In this document: piece after piece, positions 32,701-42,160 of the stretch | Layout of the letters: every line of letters starts with the position of its first letter | Numbering within the stretch: position 1 is the stretch's first letter | DNA from: Rhabditoides inermis | Lineage: Eukaryota; Nematoda; Chromadorea; Rhabditida; Rhabditidae | Length of the DNA: 64,000 nt | Direction: 5' to 3' | Assembly (NCBI GenBank): GCA_963966185.1 | Contig: CAWZYM010000369.1 | Coordinates: 1,323,501 to 1,387,500 of the forward strand | Made by a program: the position numbers and the translations under genes | Notes under the pieces: model-generated | What the model saw: the letters and a program-made list of their open reading frames with translations, nothing else | Database searches by the model: none | What the model was told of the DNA's origin: nothing

Positions 32701-35700
32701 TGAATAAGTTTTGTTCCTGCTAGCTTGATTTGTGGCGATGAGCCAGGTGTGCGATATGCAGTAATCAATCGCAGTGGGCGAGACATCTTTAAAACATGTG
32801 AGGAGAGAATGTCGATGCAAACTAATTCGCAAAGATTATCAATTGATATGGATAAAATGTGTTTTACAGAAAGGGAAGAGTGAGTGAGCACTAAAACGCC
32901 TCCAGCATGAGTCTTGCGATCCGATCGATACATGTTATAGCGGCCATTCATACAGAGACTACTCATATTATCTTCAACATTGCACCAACTTTCGGTTATC
33001 GCGAAAACAATAGGTTTAGCCTGATTCAATAGCATATCTAAATCATACAACTTATTCCGAACTGAGCGCGCGTTTAGCAGCAGAAAATTTGCACATGGAA
33101 CAACACTGGTGATTGGGGAAGGGGAAAACTGCGAAACATCGAAAACAGTAGAACCGACCTGAACAACAGTGCTAGCGGGCCGGGGGCAGAAGTCCTAGTC
33201 CATGGCAACGTCGGCATCTCCAGCGGTCTCTTCAAACGGCTCGCCCGATTCACCCTCGCGCACCTTCTTCGGGACCTCCTCTGCAATCGGCGAGAGCAGT
33301 ACTTTGGACAAGGTGCGCTTCACAGCGGACTTGCGGACAGACAGAGGGTTAGAGGACGAGCGAGGAGCGGTCTTCCTTCCACCCCTTCCCTTCCCGCGCC
33401 CCCTGCCACCCGGGCGGCCGCGGGAAGAGCGAGCGGTGGGGGGAGGAGAGAGAGATGGCGGCTGCGGGGTCACGGCGAGAGAGTGCGCGGGAGGAGAGGG
33501 CTCAGACGACGAGGCGGCCGCAGGCGACCCAGCAGCGAGGGAAGGGGGGAGATGGTCGGCCACAGTCGGCGGCGCAGCATGCTGATGGGCGTCGAACGGT
33601 CGGGGGTAGCGAAGGGTGACGATGCGGCAATCGCGAACCACAACCTCCACCTGGCCGGCCTTCTCGTTCCGACGGCGGCACTCGGCTTTCAGCTCCCTTT
33701 CCGTCTGCAACTCGTCCATAGTCAGATCACGGCGAGCGTACGCGAACTGACAGCCGGACAGAGGGCCTCGGCGGTTCGACCAGATGCCAGAGAGGAAGGC
33801 ATCTCGCAGCAGGCGAGAAGCGACCTGGATCTTGAGAATCCTCCTGGGGGGAGTGTTCCTGATTCCATGGCGGTGGGAGGTGATCCGCCCGGCATTCCAC
33901 TCGTCCAGAATGTCCTTGTTGCCGCACTTGGCAACCAGCTCCTTGAGGAAATCGTAGTCGGCGCGAGCAGTCTCCTCGTCGGTGGTCTCCTCCGTCCGCC
34001 CCACAATCACGAGGCGGGTGGCCTTGTCGTTTATGACGTCGGTGTCGCTGTGCACGACGCGCACCATGTCAGCAAACGACAGCGGGCGAGGGGGAGGAGG
34101 CTGGTTGATGGGGGGGGAGCCTGGTCTCAAGCAGCTTCATCAACATGACCAGGGTGGCCGAGTTCTGCTGGCAGGTAGAGGCTAGCGACTTGAGAACAGC
34201 GTCATGCGAACGGAGGATAGAAAGGACATCATCGTGCGACATATCGTTCACCTTACAGTGGTTTTTATAAACAAAACCACCAAAACTAGGAGTGTGAGCT
34301 GCGGCGGATGACAGAGGCGATCGATCCGGGCAGCAAAAATAGCGGAAAATCACCCGCACGCGTAATACAGAGAACGCGAATGATGGCATCAATACTTTGT
34401 CGGCCGAACAAATGTACAGAAGTGCAGACAGTGATGATGAAATCATGATGAAACGAGCGATTTTCTAATATAATAAACTGAAAGAATTTGTCATTACTGT
34501 GTAACTAACCAGCAAAGAACGTTGGGATCGGGATGAACGAAATCGCACTCCTCTGGCTTCTTGTAATGGGGACACAGCGTGAACCTATTGCATCTCGATT
34601 TTTTCACATCATCCACCTGCAATACATGCATTGCAATTTACAAGACGTTTCCGTAGACTGAACGTTCTCACGGTTACACCATGTAGTCATGTTTGATGAG
34701 AGCTTGAGATCTGTGATTAACGTTGTCGTTGTAACCCATTCTTATCTTGGCTTTAGGCAGCTCAACGCCTTGCGCATACTTGATCGCGCCATCCGGAATA
34801 ATCGGCGCCAGAAGACTGAAATTTCGAATTTCGAAATAGAGAGCTGTGCTCACGGCGGCGTCCAGTCGACGTTGACGGTGACGTCCTTGCACTTTCGCTT
34901 CTCGTCCGCCGCTTCATCCAGAACCGCCGCTTTGCTGCGGAAGATGTCCAATCCTCGATCGATCTTCAGCGAGTATCCGTTCGAGAAGCTGCAATGTCGC
35001 AATGACAAGTTGCCGAACCAGAACCTTGTCCTCGAGCTCACCGAATCTCGCGATGGTGGAGGTATTCGGGCATCTCAAAGTGCAGCTCGACGCCTTTCGA
35101 CTTGAGCCACGGCCCCATCTGCTCTATCACGTGGTCTGAGAATGGAGCGATACGCAAACTTTCATGTAGTGTTGTTTTATTTCGTGGCGTGTTCATATAT
35201 CGTTTGTATCTGTTGTTGTTCACTGGTTGTTTTCGTTCTCACACGTTTTGGTACTCGATAAATTATGCCGAGCTGCAAGCGACTAAAACTTTCGTTCTGA
35301 CGTTTGCTATGAGTGGCACCGAGTCCGCACCGTTTTTGATGTGCGTCGCGATGTGCACGTGTTTGATTCGTCCTCCGGCGTCGGCCACCTTGCGCATCAC
35401 GACGTCGAGGAATCGGAAGGCGTTGTCGACCTGCGTGATTCACACATGCCGGTTTGAGCTCGCGCTCTCATCTACTTCCTCATGTCACTATCGTTGCTCT
35501 CCTTATCAGACGCGCCAAGTGCGGTTTCACAATGAGCCATAGATAATGACTTTTTTTTCTTTTTCGCACCTGATGCGCTGTTTCCAGAAAGGCGTCGACA
35601 ATCGAAACGGCGGCAATGGACGCGTCCACGTACTGAAACGGGCATTCACATGAAAAAGGTTTTCAAGGTGCGGCCAGTCTCTCCGGAAGTGTTCCGAAGG

Positions 35701-36086
35701 CTGACGGCGGCTTCAGAAACGTGCCGGTTCGACGATCTTGTCGTAGTTCCAGCCGACGTCTTTGTAGGCGATCTTCTGCTCGTCGACGTGGATGCCGCGC
35801 ATGCCGGCCACCTCTGCGGCTGCGAGGAACGCCTTCAACGCCTCCACCGTATCGTGCTGTGCACACGCATCCGACGCGTCACTGCAGTCAACAGTTTCGT
35901 GTTTTTTTCCACTACTCTATCAAGTATTTCAGTTAGTACGGTTAGTATCAGTATTCAAAAGCCACATTGAGGAGCCATTAAACCGATCATTTGCCGTAGA
36001 CATTCCTGATATGTTTGTATATCTGACCTGTCCGCAACGTTTCGAAGAGCGACGGCTAATTTGCGAAGCTGTTCCTTGAATGCCAT
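29726..36086 (-). CDS. MITD1-like MIT_C protein with C-terminal CCCH-like zinc fingers, about 358 aa
   Basis: Nine exons, all in phase: 36086-36028, 35881-35725, 35632-35570, 35430-35331, 35135-35042, 34988-34854, 34815-34680, 34616-34510, 29951-29726 (TGA). Exons 3-6 match the MIT_C (phospholipase-D-like) domain of MITD1, which binds membrane phospholipid and ESCRT-III-linked partners in cytokinesis: YVDASIAAVSIVDAFLE, AFRFLDVVMRKV, IKHVHIATHIKN, VELHFEMPEYLHHREIRFSN, LKIDRGLDIF. The N-terminal helix (LRNVADSD, TVEALKAFLAAAEVAG) may be a short MIT domain. Exons 8-9 add zinc-binding patterns C-x5-C-x8-C-x3-H (RCNRFTLCPHYKKPEECDFVH) split at the intron before FVH, and a second Cys cluster (KCCWIHECGNN, ECSPETCSYH). 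Exon 2 needs a rare GC donor at 35724, or ends nine bases earlier at a GT. The last intron contains the whole LINE. Confidence 0.75.
30180..33194 (-). CDS. LINE ORF2: AP endonuclease and reverse transcriptase
   Basis: Endonuclease motifs: LLNARSVRNKLYDLD, FAITESW, IIQGDFNAPSVDWNSF, AHTLDIVLTD, CDHLPVEYRL. Reverse transcriptase motifs: NYRPISLISSVAKVLE, RQFGFRKNRSTNAQL, FDFKKAFDTINHNLL, GVPQGSCLGPILFNVYIND, ALYADDLKISF. The C-terminal part has RVFALWNTLPNNI. There is no ATG before the endonuclease core: the frame is continuous with ORF1 and separated from it only by one TAG at 33197-33195. CR1/jockey-type organisation; clade placement needs a tree. Confidence 0.9.
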   Translation of the reverse strand, partial: DFCPRPASTVVQVGSTVFDVSQFSPSPITSVVPCANFLLLNARSVRNKLYDLDMLLNQAKPIVFAITESWCNVEDNMSSLCMNGRYNMYRSDRKTHAGGVLVLTHSSLSVKHILSISIDNLCELVCIDILSSHVLKMSRPLRLITAYRTPGSSPQIKLAGTKLIHEIQSLLLPDSHSHIIQGDFNAPSVDWNSFRATEAFDRSLMNFVSLHSLSQMVRHATMVRRVGRRAHTLDIVLTDSISLFQCVRVMPRFSVCDHLPVEYRLRLGVSEAAGERPRFAYRRANWNEINKTIACTDWTLAFIGLTLEQATALFNQRMQHLIHTHIPVLPPYKNTNLPSHILKLKRAALKYSIRQPSSRASDRTQNKLRKALFSWNCKREARLINGSNKRALFRDVRAKLFPGDGVASLSREGELIHGSREKAELFGECFDAIFSQRGPIPAGAPLPCAVSQLSTIEISYAHVHKTISKLASKMNTSPDNISHAFLKNTVDTISVPLSILFSMSTSVCNVPEIWKLAYIKPLYKKGARDDPLNYRPISLISSVAKVLERICVKQITEFLERNSLLTSRQFGFRKNRSTNAQLIECHSHWLKHLSNGMVIDCIYFDFKKAFDTINHNLLYKKLHSLGIRGNVLGWIRSFLTDRRQQVMVGDELSSPRLVNCGVPQGSCLGPILFNVYINDIISNLPDYVECALYADDLKISFAFDANDPSAQHKFQVAIDLVAWWSLQWGLQISTQKTQILHIGRRNPRHEYSAHGTTLAPADTVRDLGVSISSSLVFDDHYSNIVQNTFHSINDFLRVYRTRNLTVLKVAYVTYFRCQLEYCTELWNPKDVGSVNLIESVQRHFTRRICHRAGFFSLTYPQRLQLLDLQTLEERRLINDIAYIHKVMTNRTSLEYSGLFNIVPSRSRVSHGWRLIPCFDTTLKSSTFFSRVFALWNTLPNNIILSAKHQTVKSYLLDNPHCSLRPKLDKCSFGNLCYLFYPILCLFIFQCRIHSYYVFVLCSYI
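33195..34242 (-). CDS. LINE ORF1 with a one-base frameshift
   Basis: Starts MSHDDVLSILRSHDAVLKSL. A run of eight C on the minus strand (34117-34110) puts it out of frame; one base fewer would rejoin it to PLSFADMVRVVHSD and the rest, ending VAMD-TAG at 33195. The middle (ILKIQVASRLLRDAFLSG, AYARRDLTMDELQTEREL, RNEKAGQVEVVVRDCRIVTL) has the look of an RRM-like nucleic-acid chaperone ORF1. The C-terminal part is Pro/Ser/Arg-rich with GRPGGRGRGKGRGG. RNA binding is inferred. Confidence 0.75.
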
Positions 36087-37686
36087 CGATCTATAAAACA
36101 ACAAATTGAAATTTCACAATGATGTTCGAACAAATTCGAACAAATGAGGGAACACGAGGCCGGAACTATGCGAAAGGGATACAATGAAGGTGGGCGTGAA
36201 TAACAAACGCTGATAACGGGGCTTATCGCTAGACTTTGCTATCTTTTGAAGATTTGTGTCGCAATGTTAGACATCCACAAACACGGGACACTAATTTTGT
36301 ACAATATAACTGAACTGAAGTCATTCCATTATCTTCCCTTGCCCCCGAGTGGTCGGTCCCCCAGTTTATTTTCCCCTGTCGCACCCGCGAAGCCCGGTCT
36401 ACGTGGAGAATTGCTGGATCAACGGTACCCGCCACATGTTCGCTGCTGGCTTTGGATTTTGAGGAATCCTCGGAGCACGGAGTTGAACCCGCCGAGTACA
36501 CTTTCTCAAATGGCTGTCGCGACGTCGACCTAAGCGTGAGACCAAGAACACCACCCCTCCTACAAGTCGGATGCCGACAAGAAGGAACCACCGACAGATA
36601 CTTCACGCAGACTAAACCCTTTGTGTTTCATCTCCGTTGTTGTACTCTTGATATCGGCAGTAAAGCAATTCAAGTACTTGAAACTGAAAGCCTCATGAAA
36701 TCCACTTCTTAAATGGAGAGCAGTTCAAAGATTGCAGTTGCGGTCAGTCTTTTCGAAACACTTCGCAACTGCCAATCGAGTTGCCCCTCTCGATAGCCGC
36801 GATACCAGCTGCCTGTGACATCGTTCTCATGCTCAAATAGTGTCCCTAAACACTTTTCATGTTCTTCGTTTTTATATGGAATTCGAATAGAAGATAGATC
36901 ACGTACACGAGACTATAGAAACTGGTTTCTTTTTTTTTAATATACTTACACCAAATATTGTGACTTTTCGTACAGACGAGATAGTGTCTAAGCAGAGAAG
37001 AAGTGAGATAGAAATACAGAAAGTGAAAAAGATAGATATGTGTAGGTCATGATCTCTCCGCAATAATCATATTTATGCATCATATTGTTTATGGATTTGT
37101 GAAGCAATAAACCAAGATTAGTGTTGTTTTATTATGAATCAACACTACATAGTGTTGTGTAAGGTAAAGAGAATTGTGTTGAGAAGAAGTGAGCAGTGAG
37201 ATGATGTGGTGAGGGGAGAGAAAAATTCGATGCCTTATCCGATTCCCCTCCTCCCTCTCTCTCCCGTGTTCCCAAGAAAAGTCTTTACTGCATTTAAAAA
37301 ATAAGAAAAAAAATGAAACATGTCCAATATGGTGAAATGTAAATGTTTTCGGTTTGAATATACATTACATACTGTAGGTGTAGGACTGTTTGTCACACAA
37401 GGCAGAATGTGTGCATTGACTCATATCGATCATGGTATTTAAAATGGAAGGATCGTAAAAGAAGAATCTTAAAACACTTTTGAATGTTTAGGATTTATAC
37501 AGCGGTTTTGCAGTGTTTAAAATTTTTATTAGAAATCATTATTTTGTAGTAATTCATTCATCAGTATCATATGAATATGTGTTTGTTGTAAACCATCTCT
37601 GAGTATGACAAAGAAATAAAAGTTCTGTAATATAGCTCACTGAAATGAATACGAATTGACAGTAGGTGGACAAATCAGTTGCCGCC
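36087..37686. other. Gap with a two-strand open stretch
   Basis: 36310-36711 is open for about 130 codons on + (LALDFEESSEHGVEPAEY, TFSNGCRDVDLS) and for about 125 on the minus strand. No start or splice set decides which, if either, is coded. The remainder to 37686 is AT-rich with a (CT)-rich patch near 37247. Confidence 0.35.
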
Positions 37687-38253
37687 AGTAGAGATAGGGA
37701 CCACAATGAGATTTTCAGATGTTTGGATGTGGTATAGCAAATGATATAATTATGTAGTTCGTTTTAAGCTGATTTCAAAAATATATAATGTTCATAGGGT
37801 TCATCGTTCACATTGCGCTCTAATTCCGCGCGGCGCGCGCGCATCCGAGCGCGCGCTCACACATGGAAAGTGCGACAGCGGGCGGCTAGATCAAAGTACT
37901 GATGACGTCATCATTAGTGAACTTATGAGTATATTCGTTTCTAAGAGTAGCTATACGCTTTGTTGATTGTAATCAATCAATTTTTGATGAAATACGTATC
38001 TTGTGATATCATTTTTCATTACTCATTTTGGGCAATGGCGGCTAGATCAAAGAAATATGACGTCACCATATAACTCTTTATCGATTTTCACTACTTTACG
38101 GGGCACGTTTTCACATAAATCGAATACCGTTGGAATCAGCGCGGAAGGACGAATCGTTCTACGCTAATTAGAACAAGTAACGCGTCCAGTCAGAAAATGT
38201 TACATGATTTCGACACAAACTCTACACCTCACGTTGTGGTCCCTACGTAGAGA
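37687..38253. mobile_element. MITE-like element with CRE motifs inside
   Basis: GTAGAGATAGGGACCACAAT at the left and the inverse of CTCTACGTAGGGACCACAAC at the right form imperfect inverted ends of about 23 bp. Inside are two GGCGGCTAGATCAAAG blocks (about 37881 and 38036), each followed within 12 bp by TGACGTCA or TGACGTCAC, and an alternating GCGCGC tract (37829-37858). No coding frame. Confidence 0.5.
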
Positions 38254-39784
38254 GCGCAAAATGAACAGAGTGCGAGGCGGTAAAAGTCGATAGACATGAG
38301 AGAACACTCGAATCAATTTGCTTTCAAACTTTCGCGCGCGCGCAACTTTCAAACGCGGGATGGACTAGCGGAGTGGTGACGGAACTAAATATTACCTGGA
38401 CGGTACTATACGATATGATAATGGTCCGAAAAACGATATGCTTTAAGACTTCATGTTTGCTGGGCTGTATCGTAAACGTTTACGGATAGTGCCAAGGACA
38501 CTGCAGTTCACACACTGCGTCGAATTTTGTTCTAGCCGCCCTCACTGCAGTGCTTTCTAGTGGAAGCAACTTGTTCGCTCACCCACTGTACATAACAATC
38601 CAGTCAGGTGGTAGGAGCCGAAACTGGGTTGTTTACCATCTCTTTCTTATCACACTTTCATTTTCTCTATACATATCTTCTTTCACATAAAATTAGGTTC
38701 GGAGACATATGCGCAAATGATCGAAGGCATTTCACTTGCTTCATGGCCCCGTGCATGTCCGCTGCGTTGTGGCACCGAGCTTGCTGGTTCGATTCCCGTT
38801 CGCGCCAAATGTTCTGCGCGTGTGAAAATGAGGAGTAGTGGCAGATTGTGGCAGAAAAATGAATTGCTGAATGTGTTTTCATTCACTTACCTGCAGGCCT
38901 TATGCGATTATTCGAACTATTGCTTTAAACGGTTCAATTCACCAGCTATGATGTCGCAGCCGAATATGCTGGCATATTTTTGTCGTTCAGCGTGAATACG
39001 ACTTTCTTATTGCGCACGTTTTGATTTTTAATCTGTAAAGTGAAAATTAGATTTTTGCAGATGCTGTTTTGCTGTTCGAAACGGATGCAAGCTTGTCAGC
39101 GTGTCTTCGTAGAATACATACATATATACATACGTCTAATTTTTGTGATTACAATAGAACGCTCTAAGAGGTATCTAGTCTACTCACCTACTTGTTTCAG
39201 ATACACATATTTCGGAGTGCTTGTGTGAAAATCGCCATGCGCGAGCGGCGAATCGAGACGGATGAATCAGAAACCCGGTCTGTGAAATTGACACTCTCTA
39301 AATACTAGTGTTTTCCGAATGCTCAGAACAACCCATCTCGATGTAATCGACTGATAAAAATAGTCTTTTCACCTACGAACGAATGCCATCCTCTTACTGT
39401 CAGCGTTATCCACGCAAACTCAGTCTTATTCCAATCTCATCTGTCAGAAAATATTTTTACATAGTAACATCCACATTTACCCCTGCACATTTACCCACGT
39501 AGAATTTTCGCCTTGACATTGATTCACTTTAGTCAAGCCTACTGTGAATAGATAAATATTACAGTAACACCTACTGTAGACAGCTCAACAGCTGAATCAG
39601 GCATCAAATATTCGTTTTTCAGGAACCAGTGGATACTGCTGGGATGTTACGGAAACGTGAATATCACTTGTTCAGGTTTTTTTTTTACATTTTCTTATTT
39701 TCTTTTATGTTTTGTGTCAAGATTCCGGGATCCTCCTAGTCAACAACAAGTTAACTCCTACTCTCGTGATTTTTTTGAGTTAAG
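38254..39784. other. Gap, one SINE only
   Basis: Apart from the SINE at 38697-38859 nothing is recognisable. Short + frames at 39040-39228 lack support. Confidence 0.5.
38697..38859 (+). mobile_element. tRNA-derived SINE, family 2, copy 1
   Basis: TCATGGCCCCGTGCATGTCC (A-box region) and GGTTCGATTCCCG (B box) at tRNA spacing, then a shared non-tRNA tail CCAAATGTTCTGCGCGTGTG...TGGCAGATTGTGGC. A second copy with the same head and tail is at 46300-46472. Confidence 0.75.
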
Positions 39785-40580
39785 ACATTGTGTTAGACGT
39801 GGTTTATGCTAGTGGATCGGAAAAAAAGCTGTGTTGTGGTAAACATGTTCTTAGCTAATGGATAAGGGAAAAACTGAGGTTGATGCTGTGTAATGGTGGT
39901 CGTGGTTGTTGCTAGTGGATTGTGGTAAGCTGGAAAATGGAGCTCAGAAGTGGTATACGTAGCTGTTGTTGGTAGATAGCAATTAGTTTAGTGTAGGAAC
40001 TCAGTAGTGGTAGATGTAAATGTAGCTGGTGGATGAAGGATAAAGAAAGGCTTGAAGTTGACGCTGTGTAATGGTATACGTGGTGTTGATAGTGGATTGT
40101 GGTAAGCTTGGAAACGGAGCTCAGAAGTGGTATACGTAGTTGGGGATGTATCTTGGTTGGAGTTTTGCAGTGGTAGACGTCGTCGTTGTTGCTGTTGGTA
40201 CAGTTCTTAGCAGGAACACAGTAATGATGGACGTGCTTGTAGCTGGTGGATAGAAAAAGGCTTGTGGTTTTGAAAAGTGCTGAACATATTAGACAAGGTT
40301 GTTACTTGTGGTTGATAAAAGAAGGCTATAATTTGAGAGCTGTGTAATGGTAGACGTGGTTGTTGCTGGAAGATCGGGGAAGGATAGGGGTGGGTTCTGT
40401 AGTTTCAGATGTGGTTTTTTGTAATAAAAATGTTACTTCGGATATAAAGTTGAGCGATGTTAGATGTGGTTGTTGCTGTCTCATAGAAAATGTACAAAAA
40501 GAAAGTTGTACAAAAAGCTACGTGTTCATTAGTTACATCTAGGATGAGACTAGAGTGAGAGCTGTGGAGTGGTATGCAGA
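39785..40580. repeat. Degenerate G/T-rich tandem repeat
   Basis: About eight diverged units share GTAGACGTGGTTGTTGCT, GTGGATTGTGGTAAGCT, GGAGCTCAGAAGTGGTATAC and GCTGTGTAATGGT. Unit length wanders between about 60 and 120 bp, suggesting an old satellite. No coding frame. Confidence 0.6.
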
Positions 40581-40759
40581 CGTGGTCGATACGGACAGCA
40601 ATAGTTTCACAAACAGAGCTCATCGATAATAATAAAAACTTTTTTCCAGTGAATAAATAGGTCCGTTACCAGTGTGAGTCATTCAGGTTCTTTTAATCTC
40701 TTTATTTTTCATCAGAGCAACAAAGAACAAAATGAATGGAGACTCTTGGAACTTCCTTT

Positions 40760-42160
40760 TTAATCTCGAGGCACAGTGTGGTTTTCTTGATTGGAAGTAG
40801 TGACTCGGGGACAGTCGATGTTTGGGACAACCTGGTCCTGATCCTGAAATGAGTATTATATGACGTTCAGAAAATGAGAAGGTTCCTGAATATTTGAGAA
40901 CCGCAACCACCTAGTTAGGCACTGTTCGTACTAGTAACTAGTTGCAGTATCACGAATCCCACTCAATGCGGATAGATCAGTGTACTTAATATGAAACACA
41001 CCGAGGTAAAGTCGTGAAAGTCTTCGTCTTCCTCATCGTCCTGGTTCTGGTCCTCCTGGTTCTCCTGATCCGGATTCTAAAAAAAAGGATTTGGAGCGCA
41101 ATAGCTGACAGTTTTTTTCTTCAATAATTTGAGCTAGTAGACGAACATCGCAAATCGCAAGCTAACTCGATTCTTTGATGAGTTCTATAACGGTTCAATA
41201 AGACGAATCAAACTTTGTCAGTAGATAGTCCTCGACCCCCTCCACAACTCTCGGAGAACACATTTGTCATTTTGTTTTCACAAGTACCGTATGTAATTTC
41301 ATACTTTTTGATTGCAATCCGGGGAATGAGGCGCATTTGCATAATTCTTCCCTATGTCTGCGTCATTTCTCACGTTCGAAAAAAATGCTGGCCATTGAAA
41401 ACGAGGGGTCCACTACTTAGAGTTGTTTTGAACGATAAAAAAGTAATCGCGATAACATTATATCTTATATTGCGTCGATCGAAATACAAACGTGGTTCGA
41501 CAACTAATCAAAAAGCTGTTTAGAACTGATCTATAATCTTGGAGATGATGGAAGTGTTCGAATAGTAGACTTCAACTCGCGAGACTAGACACGATAACTC
41601 ACGATGAGCTGCATGTTTTCAGGATCCGAGGAATCACGTTGCATCCTAAAGGATCTTCTGGATTGATCTGTGAAGGTAAAACAACTAAATTTTTTTTTAT
41701 TAATGATGGCGAAAACAACACATTTTTAGTCGGAATGGATCCTATATGCCATCCGTGACATTTCACATGTTGTGCAATTTTGTGCAGCACAATATGTTTG
41801 TCATCAAATATCCAAAACACTTCCATGAGTAGGAATCGAACTCCTGGAAAGGTCGCAGCGATTGTGCGCTGACGGAACACTTTTTTGTACCTTTTTGGCT
41901 GTAAAACTGGCAGATGCAATGCAGAAGCATACGGTGAGCAAAGATACCAAAAAAGCTCCGATATGTATAAATGATGCCGCTATCTAACAAAGTCAAACTA
42001 CATTGCAATCAATTTCTAGAATGTCGGAATCGCATTTCGTTGCTAGAAAGTCGTCATGTTGTGCATAAGTAGAATGAATAGTTGCAATTGCTGGTTGATG
42101 CTTGTGGGTGGACGGAGCTGCTCGTTGTTGCGTTTTGTTCTCTGCGTCTACGATTTCTAC
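40760..42160 (-). CDS. Gln/Asp-rich acidic protein, four exons
   Basis: Exons 42160-42002 (VEIVDAENKTQQRAAPS, ATIHSTYAQHDDFLATK), 41667-41603 (RDSSDPENMQLI), 41076-41002 (NPDQENQEDQNQDDEEDEDF) and 40843-40760 (DQDQVVPNIDCPRVTTSNQE, TAA). The last three agree in phase; the first join is off by one base. The start is upstream and was not found. The acidic tail suggests a charged nuclear or cytosolic protein, but no family is recognised. The first intron carries a SINE (41727-41875). Confidence 0.5.
41330..41415 (-). mobile_element. Fragment related to the Tigger-like element
   Basis: On the minus strand it begins TAGTGGACCCCTCGTTTTCA and later shares GAAATGACGCAGAC and ATTATGCAAATGCGCCTCAT with 26433-26530. 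The opposite end was not found. Confidence 0.6.
41727..41875 (-). mobile_element. tRNA-derived SINE, family 1, truncated
   Basis: Minus-strand copy keeping the B box (GGAGTTCGATTCC) and the tail GTCACGGATGGCATATAGGA but lacking the A box. In an intron of the acidic-protein gene. Confidence 0.8.

Larger units (their letters stand above)
30146..34260 (-). mobile_element. Nearly intact CR1-like LINE, about 4.1 kb
   Basis: Minus-strand element with ORF1 (34242-33195) and ORF2 (33194-30180), ending in a TAATAATAATAT-type tail at about 30146. It lies within the last intron (34509-29952) of the MIT_C gene, same strand. The 5' end is upstream of 34242 but not exactly placed, and I found no target duplication. 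ORF2 is uninterrupted over about 1000 codons, so the insertion is probably recent. Confidence 0.85.

Noticed and set aside
36246..36711. A 130-codon + strand gene or its minus-strand counterpart
   Set aside because: Both strands are open over the same bases and neither offers a start, splice set or domain; left as an unresolved open stretch.
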